Shown: one piece after another, positions 9,582-18,761 of the stretch
Numbering within the stretch: position 1 is the stretch's first letter
Layout of the letters: each line of letters begins with the position of its first letter
From: DASRFR01 sp035651455
GTDB taxonomy: Bacteria; Acidobacteriota; Terriglobia; Terriglobales; Acidobacteriaceae
Length of the DNA stretch: 64,000 nucleotides
Reading direction: 5' to 3'
Assembly: GCA_035651455.1 (NCBI GenBank)
Contig: DASRFR010000054.1
Span: 62,001-126,000 of the forward strand
Position numbers and translations under genes: made by a program
Notes under the pieces: model-generated
What the model was told of the DNA's origin: nothing
Databases searched by the model: none
Seen by the model: only the letters and a program-made list of their open reading frames with translations

Positions 9582-9879
9582 GACAGACTATTTATTTGTA
9601 AAAGCTCCAGGAGCTGTCCACTCATCCGCTCGCTTTCTCTCCTTGCGATAGGGCAACCGGACCGCTCCTGGAATTTCTTTTGCACCTTCGCCCACCCACC
9701 AACGGATGCTATGTGCTCCTTTAAAACATTCGCTTGTAAAATTCCCCTGATATGAACCGGAGTAAGATGAAACAGGAACCTTCCTCGATTCTTGGGGTCT
9801 GTTCTACAGGGCAACCAAACCGGGAACTCCGGAATCTGGTCAACCAGAAACACCTAAAGAAACACCTAGAGAATATTGA
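9582..9879. other. Intergenic region without a recognised gene
   Basis: About 298 bases between two secreted-protein genes. Two near-identical copies of AAACACCTA lie just before the next start codon, at about 9848-9868. No terminator with a T tract, promoter pair or RNA gene is evident. Confidence 0.35.
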
Positions 9880-11586
9880 ATGCGGCCCGCCTTGCTCTGT
9901 CGCATAAGTCTTTCAGCGCTCGCCTGCGCGCTGCTGTTTGTCACCCTGAACTCCAGCCCTTCGAACGCGCAGGAAAGTGCGGGTGATAGCGCGTCCTCAG
10001 CCAACCCCAATTCGAAATTCAGCCTGTCGGGAACCGTGGTCAACTCCGTCACTGGCGAAGGGGTGCGGCGGGCATTGGTCCAGTTAACCGGCTCCTCAGC
10101 CGCGTCGACGCTCACCGACTCAGAAGGTCACTTTGTGCTGGATGGCTTGCCCGCGGGACAAGTCAATGTGATGACCAGAAAGCCTGGTTTCTTCTCGGAG
10201 CAGGATTTAAGCGCCGACCCGGTGAGTCCCGCCCTGATTCAGATCGGTCCCAAAACACCTGTGATCACGCTGAAGCTGTTGCCGGAGGCCGTCATCCTCG
10301 GCCGCGTGACCTCGGTCGACGGTCAGCCTGTTGAAGATATCCCTGTCATTGTTTATGAACAGAAGATTGTGGATGGCCGCAAGAGTTGGCAGCAGCGGGG
10401 ACGGGTCACCGCGGACGGAGATGGCCAATTTCGCGTCGGCAGCCTTCCTCCCGGCAACTATTACCTTGCCGCTGGCCCGGGCTTGAGCTACAGAATTCGA
10501 CCCGCTACCAGGAATGGCCGCAACGAAGGTTATCCATTTGTCTTCTACCCCGGCGCTCCCGACATTTCTTCCGCCACGCCCATAGCGCTCAACGCTGGAC
10601 AGCAGGTAGAAGCCGACTTTTTGCTGAAGCCGGAAGCCATGTACAAAATTTCCGGAGTTGTTGGAGGTTATTCCCCTGGCATGGGTGTAGGCCTGCAATT
10701 CATGAACAACTCAGGAGAGGCGGTCACAGCCCCCCGACGCTTTAATCCCATGACGGGACAGTTTCAGGCGGAAATGCTCGCGGGCAACTACATTCTGCGC
10801 GCGCAGGCGCAGAGTACCGACGGCTCGGAAGACCTGGTCGCCGAAATTCCGGTTGTGGTGAATTCTGATCTGACCGGGATTTCGATCATCCTTGGTCCGG
10901 GAACATCCATTCCCGTCAATGTTCATTTGGAAGGCGACGCTGAGGAAAGTGCTCCGAACTTCGGCATTGCCGGCACACGCCCCGGCCGCGGAAGGCTGCA
11001 ACGAGTTTTCTTTGGGCCCGTAAACGTTCAGCTTACTTCCACCCAAAACTCATTTCGTCCTAAACAGTTCTGGGCCACGCCCGCACCGGGCGCGAACGAG
11101 CAGGAACACAATCTCTTCATTCACAACATAGAACCGGGGACATATACGGTCGAGATCAATGCCAGCGGGCCCTGGTACGTTCAGTCCGCCACCTGTGGGA
11201 ATGTCGACTTACTGCGGGAAGATCTCCGGGTGGCTGCAGGAGCGCAAATGGCGCCCATCAACATCGTGTTGCGCGGCGATGGCGCCAGCTTATCCGGGAC
11301 CATTGAATCCGACGGGCATGCCGGCAGAGGCAGCGTTCTCCTCGTGCCTGATCGCGCATCCGTCAGCCGTGTGCAGACCACTTTCGTGATGTCAGGTGGT
11401 CAGTTCCAGTTTGATCGACTGGCTCCCGGCGACTATCGCGTGCTGGCCGTAGATCACGCCGACAAAATCGAGTTCCGCAACCCCGAAGTCCTGAGCGCTT
11501 ATCTGTCACGTGCATCTAGGGTGACGCTGCAATCCGGCGCACAAGCGAAAACGACAGTCGAACTGATAGAAGTGGGGCAGCAATAG
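9880..11586 (+). CDS. Secreted carboxypeptidase-regulatory-like domain protein
   Basis: 568 residues with a signal peptide (hydrophobic LSALACALLFVTLNS, cleavage near NAQ). Several beta-sandwich CarboxypepD_reg-like modules are seen: SLSGTVVNSVTGEGVRRALV near 48-65, VILGRVTSVDGQPVEDIPV near 138-156 and a C-terminal module with GGQFQFDRLAPGDYRVLAV. These folds resemble transthyretin and usually mediate carbohydrate or protein contacts at the cell surface. There is no catalytic domain, so this is not a carboxypeptidase. The next gene, two bases downstream, codes for a related protein, so the two are surely co-transcribed. Confidence 0.85.
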   Translation: MRPALLCRISLSALACALLFVTLNSSPSNAQESAGDSASSANPNSKFSLSGTVVNSVTGEGVRRALVQLTGSSAASTLTDSEGHFVLDGLPAGQVNVMTRKPGFFSEQDLSADPVSPALIQIGPKTPVITLKLLPEAVILGRVTSVDGQPVEDIPVIVYEQKIVDGRKSWQQRGRVTADGDGQFRVGSLPPGNYYLAAGPGLSYRIRPATRNGRNEGYPFVFYPGAPDISSATPIALNAGQQVEADFLLKPEAMYKISGVVGGYSPGMGVGLQFMNNSGEAVTAPRRFNPMTGQFQAEMLAGNYILRAQAQSTDGSEDLVAEIPVVVNSDLTGISIILGPGTSIPVNVHLEGDAEESAPNFGIAGTRPGRGRLQRVFFGPVNVQLTSTQNSFRPKQFWATPAPGANEQEHNLFIHNIEPGTYTVEINASGPWYVQSATCGNVDLLREDLRVAAGAQMAPINIVLRGDGASLSGTIESDGHAGRGSVLLVPDRASVSRVQTTFVMSGGQFQFDRLAPGDYRVLAVDHADKIEFRNPEVLSAYLSRASRVTLQSGAQAKTTVELIEVGQQ

Positions 11587-11588
11587 CT

Positions 11589-13256
11589 ATGCGATGGCGA
11601 ATTGCGCCGGTGCTCCTTCTCGCCGGGCTGGCAGGCGCGCAGCAGGCACCTACGCGCTCACCCCTCCCACGCGGCGAGTACAAAATCACCGGCCAAGTGA
11701 TCAACTCGGTGGGAGGACAGCCCTTGCCCTCACTGGATGTCTCCATCACTTCGGCCCAGCAGCGCGATCAGGTGCAGCACACCGTCAGCGACGACAGCGG
11801 TCATTTTGCGTTCCTGAACGTCGCGCCCGGCAAATACGCGCTGGAAGCTCGCGGTCATGGATTCGTAAACCAGGCCTTCAAACAACACGAGGGATTCTCG
11901 ACCGCGATCGCCGTAGGACCGGGCCTGGTCTCTGAAGGACTGGTGTTCCCGGTAAATCCTGACGCCTCCATCAGCGGCAACCTGACCGACGAACAGGACG
12001 AAGCGGTACGCGAAGGCCAAGTGCTGCTGTTCGTCAATGGGCTGGAGAACGGCAAGCAGGGCATTCAATTGGCAGCGCAGGCCACGCCTGACGATACCGG
12101 TCACTATCGGTTCTCTCACTTGGCCCCCGGGAAGTACTACATAGCAGTGTTGGCGCAACCGTGGTACGCGCAGCATCAACCCGGCATCACCAGCGTTTCT
12201 GCGGACGAATCCGGTCAAGCTGAAGCGCCGAGATCGGATCTGGATGTCGCGTACCCTACCACGTACTACGCGGGTGCCACGGACGAGAGCGCAGCCACGG
12301 TCATCACTCTCAAAGCGGGCGACCGCTTTACCGCCGATGTTCAGCTTAGGGCCACGCCCGCGCTGCATTTGCTGATCAACAGTTCAGCGCAGAAGAGTCC
12401 ACCCTCGGCGGGGCTGCCCCAAGTTACGGTCACTCCTAACCTGCAACAAAGGTTATTCGGCAGCTATGAAACCTATGTAGCGGGGGCGACCACTTCTTAT
12501 TCGAGCGGCGGCATGACACATCTCGAACTCACCGGCGTTCCACCGGGTCACTACGTGGTGAGTTTCCCCTCGAGCGATGGTAAGGAAGCCCGCGAGCAGG
12601 AGATGGACATTGCAAGCGACATGGAACTTGACCCGGCAGGGGTCTCGAATGCGTCCGTCACGATAACCGGAACTGTGCACATTGAGGGCTCGACTACATT
12701 CCCCCAGGTGCGCTACATCCGTTTCGAAAATCACGAAAATGGTGACGTTTTCGGAACCAATGTCGACCAACATGGTGAATTTGAACTGCAACATCCGGTG
12801 GCGAAGCCCGGGCTCTACGAAATTTCCTCGTTCAACATGGGTGGTTATTACGTAAGCAGTGTGACAGCAACCGGCGGCAAGGTGTCTGGGCACACGCTTC
12901 AACTTGCCCCCGGATCGTCCGTGAAGTTGAGTATCGGCATGTCGAAGGGGCTGGGAACGGTGGACGGGACAGTGCTTCGGGACAATAAACCTGTAGCCGA
13001 AGCGATGGTCGTGCTGGTCCCGCAAGAGCCAGGTAGAAATCTGGCGCGTGTGCGGCGAGATCAGAGCGACAGCGACGGCACCTTCACTCTCGCCTCGATA
13101 GTGCCGGGCAAATATACGGTGGTCGCCATTCAGAATGGCTGGGACCTGGAGTGGTCTAACCCGGAGGTCCTAAAACCATTTTTAGCCAATGGGGAACCGG
13201 TCGAGGTCAGGCCCGAGGGGAAGTATCAGATCAAGGCTAAAGCCCAGGGCAAGTAG
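11589..13256 (+). CDS. Secreted carboxypeptidase-regulatory-like protein, paralogue of the upstream gene
   Basis: 555 residues with signal peptide MRWRIAPVLLLAGLAGAQQ. It has the same layout as the preceding protein: an N-terminal YKITGQVINSVGGQPLPSLDV module, a second GHYRFSHLAPGKYYIAVLA module, and a C-terminal module ending in SDGTFTLASIVPGKYTVVAI followed by NPEVLKPFL, which matches NPEVLSAYL at the end of the neighbour. This shared end shows the pair arose by duplication. No enzyme motif is seen; a surface or secreted binding role is likely. The start codon lies two bases after the neighbour's stop. Confidence 0.85.
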   Translation: MRWRIAPVLLLAGLAGAQQAPTRSPLPRGEYKITGQVINSVGGQPLPSLDVSITSAQQRDQVQHTVSDDSGHFAFLNVAPGKYALEARGHGFVNQAFKQHEGFSTAIAVGPGLVSEGLVFPVNPDASISGNLTDEQDEAVREGQVLLFVNGLENGKQGIQLAAQATPDDTGHYRFSHLAPGKYYIAVLAQPWYAQHQPGITSVSADESGQAEAPRSDLDVAYPTTYYAGATDESAATVITLKAGDRFTADVQLRATPALHLLINSSAQKSPPSAGLPQVTVTPNLQQRLFGSYETYVAGATTSYSSGGMTHLELTGVPPGHYVVSFPSSDGKEAREQEMDIASDMELDPAGVSNASVTITGTVHIEGSTTFPQVRYIRFENHENGDVFGTNVDQHGEFELQHPVAKPGLYEISSFNMGGYYVSSVTATGGKVSGHTLQLAPGSSVKLSIGMSKGLGTVDGTVLRDNKPVAEAMVVLVPQEPGRNLARVRRDQSDSDGTFTLASIVPGKYTVVAIQNGWDLEWSNPEVLKPFLANGEPVEVRPEGKYQIKAKAQGK

Positions 13257-13346
13257 TTAATACGGGCACCAAACAGTAACGACGCGCAGACATTCCAATC
13301 CCGGCAAGGTATGATGGCGTCCCAGAGCTCTTGTGGGGAGGGCAAC

Positions 13347-14735
13347 ATGTATTTTGAACAGTTCTACCTGGGATGTTTGGCGCATGCCTCGTACATGCTT
13401 GGGTCGGATGGCGAAGCGGTGGTGGTCGATCCGCAGCGCGATGTGGACATCTACATCCAGGCGGCGGCGGAACATCAGCTCAAAATAACCCACATTTTCG
13501 AGACTCATTTGCACGCGGACTTCGTCTCCGGCCACAAGGAACTGGCGGAGCGTACGGCGGCGAAGATTTGCATCGGCGCCAGGGCCAATGCCACATTTCC
13601 TCACATCGCTTTGAATGACGGGTTCGAACTGCGAGTGGGCAAAATCCGTATTCAGGCTTTGGAGACGCCGGGGCACACCTGCGAAAGCACATGCCTCCTC
13701 ATCACCGACGAAGAAAAGTCTGCTCGCCCCTGGGCGGTGTTGACCGGAGACACCCTGTTTATAGGTGATGTGGGCCGGCCCGATCTGTCGAAAACCCATT
13801 CCCCGGAGGAACTTGCCGGCCTGCTTTACGACAGCCTGCACGAGAAGCTTCTGACATTGCCCGATGACGTGATTGTGTATCCCGCGCACGGGGCCGGATC
13901 GCTGTGCGGAAGGAACATGCGGTCGGAGAAGTCCTCGACTATAGGGACGGAGCGCCTCACCAATTACGCGCTACAGATCAAGAGCCGGCAAGAATTCATC
14001 CGCGAGTTGACTACCAACCTGCCGGCGCGTCCCGAATACTTCTTGCAGGACGCCGAAATGAATCGCGAAGGCGCGGCTGCTTTGAGCGCCCTTCAGCCCT
14101 TGCGCCGGCTGGCTCCTGCGGCCGTGAAGTTGGAGCTGGAGCGAGGCGCGGTTGCGCTGGACGTACGCGCCGGAGATCGATTTGCTGAGGCCCACGTGCC
14201 GGGCTCAGTCAATATCGCTCTCTCAGGACAGTTCGCAACCTGGGCTGGCACGGTGCTGGGACTGGCCTCGCAGCCAATTCTCGTCGCGGATACGCCGGAG
14301 CAGATTGAGGAGGCCCGGTTGCGGCTGGCAAGAGTAGGCATCGAAAACCTGCGTGGCTACCTGGCCGGCGGTCTGCAAGCATGGCGAGAAGCCGGGCTCG
14401 CGGTCGCCACCGTCTCACAGATCACCGTGAACGAACTTCAGCAGCGTGTGTCACAGGATCGCACGCTTGTTCTCGACGTTCGGCGACAGGGGGAGTGGGA
14501 CGCTGGTCACATCGCAGGAGCGGAATTCTGGCCGCTCGACCGGTTTAGTTCGTCGCTTCCAAAAATCGAGAAGCGGGCGCCACTCGCAGTTCATTGCAAG
14601 AGCGGATACCGCAGCATGATCGCCTGCTCCCTGCTGCAACGAGCCGGGTACTCGAATGTGGTAAACGTGGTCGGCGGTTTCGACGCGTGGCAAGAGGCAC
14701 ACCTGGCGGTGACCAAAGAAGCCGTCGCGCAATGA
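13347..14735 (+). CDS. Metallo-beta-lactamase fold/double rhodanese fusion (persulfide dioxygenase-like)
   Basis: 462 residues. The N-terminal metallo-beta-lactamase domain (1-230) has THLHADF (His54, His56, Asp58), His110 in ETPGHT, LTGDTLFIGDVGRPDL and PAHGAG, the pattern of ETHE1-type persulfide dioxygenases with one iron. Two rhodanese domains follow. The first (about 255-360) has no cysteine in the active-site loop (VADTPEQ) and is probably structural; the second has catalytic Cys417 in HCKSGYRS. Members oxidise persulfides such as glutathione persulfide to sulfite. The ATG at 13347 follows GGGGAGGG, so the longer in-frame reading from 13311 is rejected. It stands alone, convergent with tamB. 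Confidence 0.93.
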   Translation: MYFEQFYLGCLAHASYMLGSDGEAVVVDPQRDVDIYIQAAAEHQLKITHIFETHLHADFVSGHKELAERTAAKICIGARANATFPHIALNDGFELRVGKIRIQALETPGHTCESTCLLITDEEKSARPWAVLTGDTLFIGDVGRPDLSKTHSPEELAGLLYDSLHEKLLTLPDDVIVYPAHGAGSLCGRNMRSEKSSTIGTERLTNYALQIKSRQEFIRELTTNLPARPEYFLQDAEMNREGAAALSALQPLRRLAPAAVKLELERGAVALDVRAGDRFAEAHVPGSVNIALSGQFATWAGTVLGLASQPILVADTPEQIEEARLRLARVGIENLRGYLAGGLQAWREAGLAVATVSQITVNELQQRVSQDRTLVLDVRRQGEWDAGHIAGAEFWPLDRFSSSLPKIEKRAPLAVHCKSGYRSMIACSLLQRAGYSNVVNVVGGFDAWQEAHLAVTKEAVAQ

Positions 14736-14768
14736 GGTGGTACGTCCCGAGCCTTGCGGGCGCCACCT
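14735..14768. terminator. Possible hairpin between convergent genes
   Basis: Arms AGGTGG (14735-14740) and CCACCT (14763-14768) can pair, with an inner CCCG/CGGG stem. It lies between the stop of the metallo-beta-lactamase fusion and the end of tamB. No T tract follows on either strand, so a terminator role is only a guess. Confidence 0.25.
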
Positions 14769-14783
14769 GGTTGAAATTAGCTC

Positions 14784-17700
14784 CTAGAATGTCGTGCGGT
14801 ACTTCCCGTCGAATGCATACCCGCCCCACTGGTCGCGGGTGGCGCTGACAGCCCAGTGTTTACTGACCTGGTAGTCGCCTTGCACGACCTCACCCTGCGG
14901 ATTGGTGACATCGGTCGAAAAAGTAAAGATGAAATTGCGGGTGACACGCTGCTGAATCGCGATGCGCGCGCTGGGATCGGTACCATTGCCGCCGATCGTG
15001 GGATCAATCTGCAGGCTGGAGATGCCGGCAAACTTCTGCAAGCGGCTGCTCACCTGGCTGGCAAGACCGGAAGCCAGCACCGAGTTCGCGCTCAGGCTTC
15101 CAGGTGTGCTCTCTTCGGTGGTCTGTCCCCGTGCGATCAGGTTGATTACGTCCACGGTGGCCAATGGGGGGTCGGAACTATAACTCGTGCGCAGGCGGTC
15201 AATTGGTCCCAGCATGGTGAGCGTCAGGTTGTACTGCTGCACCACCGTGGTAATAACCACGTTCAGGACAGGCTGGGTCTCGTTAGGATTCACGAAGTCG
15301 ATGATGCCACGCTGCAAAGTGTAGCGATTGTTTTGAAAGAAGAGATCGCCGCCCGTGAAATCCGTCCTGCCGACTATCACCGGGTTGGCGGCAGTGCCCA
15401 CCACACGCAGGTTCATGCCTCCCTGCAAACTTAGCTGTGAACTCACCAGCCTCAACTGCGATGTCGACTGGAGCGCCACGTTGAGCTTAAGGTTTTGCGT
15501 AAATCCCTGGCCGGTAGGGGGCACGTTGGGACCGCCCCCTAGTTGACCCATGAACTCCATCAGGTCGAAATCTGGCGTGAAACCCAGGCTATCGATGAGA
15601 ACGCGTCCATTCAGCGTGGATGCATCCGTACTCCCTAGCAGGGTGAGATTGCTGTCGAGAACCGCTCGCATGCCTTCGGGATAACGCAAGCGAACCGCTT
15701 TCGTATTCAGCGAGACGTTGAACTTCACAGCAGGCTTGTACGCCACCGTACCCGCCGCGGAGATATCGCCGCCACCGGATTTGCCCTTCAGTTCCGTGAT
15801 TCGCACCTGGTTGTCGTCGATATCAAAAACGCCGTTCACGTTCTGAACGCCGAGCGGTGCGGTAGCCGTTGCCAGGCTCACGTTCTCAAGTCGCACCTGG
15901 CCTTGTACTCCGACTTTGGAACTCGCGCTCTTGGTCGCCTGCACATTCAAATTTACTTTTCCGCCGCTCTGAATGGTCGGATCGAACAATTGCGCAAGTT
16001 GCATATCCACGGCTCCCGTAACTTGCAGGCGCGGAGGCGCAGAACCCTGCAGGGGAATCTCTCCATGGAACTTCAAATCGCTGTCAGTGCCGCGAATCTC
16101 TCCCGCGGGCAGCGTCAAAACACCATTCACGTAATCCGCTTTGATCACACCCACGTTGCCGATCTGCACCTGGTTGTAAGCCACCCTCAGGGTGGGCACG
16201 GTGAGATGGGCTTCCATTTTGGATTTGTTTTTCGCCGGCCCCTTGACGGACGCGTGAAACTCTAATTCACCCTGAACCTGCTGTGGTACGGGCTTATACA
16301 GCGCGATCAGTGGGCCTAGAGGCAAGCCCTTCGTATCCAGCGTAGCTGTCGTGTAATAGTCGCCCTCCAGGTTCATGGTGCCACGCGCCCGAATACCCGA
16401 ATCAAGTAGCTGCGAATCCAGCGCGAGATCGGCTCGATGATTGGCGACATTCATTTGCGCCTTGATTCCCTGCACGTTCGCTTGCCGGAGTTGCAATTGC
16501 GGAATTTGGATGGTGGCCACCAGTTGTGGATTATCGAATGTGCCCTTTCCGCTCGCCGAAGCCGTCAGAGTGCCGGAAACGGGGATATTCTTTTCCTGAA
16601 CCGTATCGAGCTGCGCGAGATTCAGGCCGGGCACATGGAGTTGCAACTCGTAACCCTTGTTCTTGGGGTACAAAACCAGGTTTGCATTCGCGCCGCCGGC
16701 AGGGGTGTTCAATGCCAGCGTAGAGTGGACCGCGCTGCCGGCGGCATTGAACTTGAGTGCCAAATTCTGAATCGTTTGGCCGTAGACCTTTGCCTGCGTA
16801 ATCTGGGCTGAGCCTTGTCCGACGGGATTGAGCTGCGACCCTTGCAGTTGAACGTCCGCTGACAAGTTGCCGGTAACCGGGTAATTCGCGTGTGCGAACT
16901 GCTGCAGTTGTCTCAGGGGCATCTGTCGCACGGAAATGTTGGCCGCAATGGGATTGGAATCGGCATACTTCCAATTCTTCAGGCTGACATTTGCGCTGAA
17001 AACTGCCTCCCCTTTCGGATCCGCGACCAGCGATCCACGCTGAATCGCAACCCCGGATGGGCTGGCTTGGATGGCGAACTGCAGTGTGCGAAACCGGCCG
17101 CCCTCGACGGCCAGATCGTTGGCGTTTACCTGTCCGGCAATGCGCGGGTTTTTCATGGTTCCCGTGACTTGCGCGTTCAGCGTGCCGGAGCCGGATATGT
17201 TCATCGTTGACGGACCGGTCGCTGGGCTGGTTGCACCGCTCGGAGCTTTTAGGGCGGATGCCAGCTGGCTGAGTTCCTGCAAGTCTCCCGTGCGCGCCTG
17301 AACCCGCAGATCCGAGTGATTGCTTACCGTGCCACGGATGTCGATCAGGGTCTGCGGGGTGCGCAGGAAGCTGTCGCGGAATGCGATTTCGTCCTTTGGG
17401 CCGTCATACTTCACGTGCAAAGAACCGTCGATCGGCATCAGGTTGGGATTCCCCGAGGAATCCTGGTGAATGGCGCCCTTGATCCCGAGGTCGGCTTTGG
17501 CGCGCAGGGTTTTCAGGCTGCCGGTCCAATCAGCGATGGCCGCGCCATCAACCCGGCCGCTCACCGGGATTTGCTGGTCCTGGGCAGAGCGCAACGAAGA
17601 TCGCGCACTGGTTAGCGATAACGATTGCAAACGGGCGCTGAGGTGCGACACCGGAGTGGTATCCATGTGAAGCATCGTCAGCGCTGCGCTGAGATGACCT

Positions 17701-18734
17701 CCCAGCAGGTCGGCCGCGATATCTTTCGCGTTCAGATTTCCGTCCGCCAGATCGTAGCGCGCGTGCAGCGCACGAATCGCGGTGCGCACTTGCGGGGTGA
17801 CCACGCTCAATTCCTTGCTGTCGAGATCCCCATGCAGGACGACGTCGCGTAAAAATGGGCGATTCGGCTGGCTGCGGTAGGTCAGCGATCCTGAGAGACT
17901 CACATCTCCAACCGGCACTGGCGACCCCGCCATGAGGGATTCGAAATCCGGGGTGTGCAGCAGTATTTGATAAGAGCCGTCCATCGCGGGATTGCTGTAG
18001 TCATTCACGGTCGCCTGGATGCGCACGGTGGAGTTCGCTACCTGCAGCACCGCCGGCTTAAGTTCGAACTGCGACGGAGTCGCGGTAAAATTCGCGTTCA
18101 GATCGTGAGCAAGGGGGCGAGCTTTGCCCACCTGCAGCCGGCCGTCCCGGTACGACATCGATCCCTTGTAACGCGACTGTATCCCGGAATAGCCGACCTC
18201 GGTCCGTAGATCGTGCAGGTCTGCGTTGATGGGCGTCTTCTCCTGGTTGTAGTAAATCTCGCCGTTGGCGAGCAGGAAATGTTGAATGCCGAGATCGAAC
18301 ACGTTCACGGGCTTACTTTGCTTCTTGGGTGCGCTGGGGTGTGGCAGGTTGGTCTGCCCGTTGTCGTAAGCAATCAGGTGAACGACCGGGTGCTGGATGA
18401 GGATTTGAGAAAGATCGATGCGGCGATGCAGCAGCGACACGATTTTCAAAGTCAGGCTGAGTTGGTCAACCGACAGCAGTGGCGCCGTGTTGCTGCCCTC
18501 GCTGCCGTGAACGACGATCCCGTAAGCAGTGGCGGACAGCTTCGGCACGCTGATGTCGAGTTTCTGGAGGCTCAGGGTCGCCCCGGTGGATTCGTTCGCG
18601 GTCTGCTCGATCTTCGCTATAACGTAACGATGAAAGGCGCCGCTCTTCAGTGTGAAGTATCCGCCCACCACCACGATCAGAAGCAGGACTCCGATCCCAA
18701 CGAAAACCCAACCGATGATTTTGCGTGCGCTCAT
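14784..18734 (-). CDS. tamB: TamB/AsmA-like translocation and assembly protein (DUF490)
   Basis: 1316 residues with one N-terminal membrane anchor (GWVFVGIGVLLLIVVVGGYF) and then a very long run of beta strands rich in small and polar residues. This is the beta-taco groove expected of TamB, YhdP and AsmA proteins that bridge the periplasm and carry lipid or help barrel assembly. The C-terminal third has the DUF490 features: a GRTDFTGGDLFFQNNRYTL segment, DFVNP and a terminal GDYQVSKHWAVSATRDQWGG strand. Length is within the TamB range. The barrel partner gene lies directly upstream, 27 bases away, so the two form an envelope-biogenesis unit. Confidence 0.92.
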   Translation of the reverse strand: MSARKIIGWVFVGIGVLLLIVVVGGYFTLKSGAFHRYVIAKIEQTANESTGATLSLQKLDISVPKLSATAYGIVVHGSEGSNTAPLLSVDQLSLTLKIVSLLHRRIDLSQILIQHPVVHLIAYDNGQTNLPHPSAPKKQSKPVNVFDLGIQHFLLANGEIYYNQEKTPINADLHDLRTEVGYSGIQSRYKGSMSYRDGRLQVGKARPLAHDLNANFTATPSQFELKPAVLQVANSTVRIQATVNDYSNPAMDGSYQILLHTPDFESLMAGSPVPVGDVSLSGSLTYRSQPNRPFLRDVVLHGDLDSKELSVVTPQVRTAIRALHARYDLADGNLNAKDIAADLLGGHLSAALTMLHMDTTPVSHLSARLQSLSLTSARSSLRSAQDQQIPVSGRVDGAAIADWTGSLKTLRAKADLGIKGAIHQDSSGNPNLMPIDGSLHVKYDGPKDEIAFRDSFLRTPQTLIDIRGTVSNHSDLRVQARTGDLQELSQLASALKAPSGATSPATGPSTMNISGSGTLNAQVTGTMKNPRIAGQVNANDLAVEGGRFRTLQFAIQASPSGVAIQRGSLVADPKGEAVFSANVSLKNWKYADSNPIAANISVRQMPLRQLQQFAHANYPVTGNLSADVQLQGSQLNPVGQGSAQITQAKVYGQTIQNLALKFNAAGSAVHSTLALNTPAGGANANLVLYPKNKGYELQLHVPGLNLAQLDTVQEKNIPVSGTLTASASGKGTFDNPQLVATIQIPQLQLRQANVQGIKAQMNVANHRADLALDSQLLDSGIRARGTMNLEGDYYTTATLDTKGLPLGPLIALYKPVPQQVQGELEFHASVKGPAKNKSKMEAHLTVPTLRVAYNQVQIGNVGVIKADYVNGVLTLPAGEIRGTDSDLKFHGEIPLQGSAPPRLQVTGAVDMQLAQLFDPTIQSGGKVNLNVQATKSASSKVGVQGQVRLENVSLATATAPLGVQNVNGVFDIDDNQVRITELKGKSGGGDISAAGTVAYKPAVKFNVSLNTKAVRLRYPEGMRAVLDSNLTLLGSTDASTLNGRVLIDSLGFTPDFDLMEFMGQLGGGPNVPPTGQGFTQNLKLNVALQSTSQLRLVSSQLSLQGGMNLRVVGTAANPVIVGRTDFTGGDLFFQNNRYTLQRGIIDFVNPNETQPVLNVVITTVVQQYNLTLTMLGPIDRLRTSYSSDPPLATVDVINLIARGQTTEESTPGSLSANSVLASGLASQVSSRLQKFAGISSLQIDPTIGGNGTDPSARIAIQQRVTRNFIFTFSTDVTNPQGEVVQGDYQVSKHWAVSATRDQWGGYAFDGKYRTTF

Positions 18735-18761
18735 AACCGCCCCTTTGCTGGACCTCAGCTT

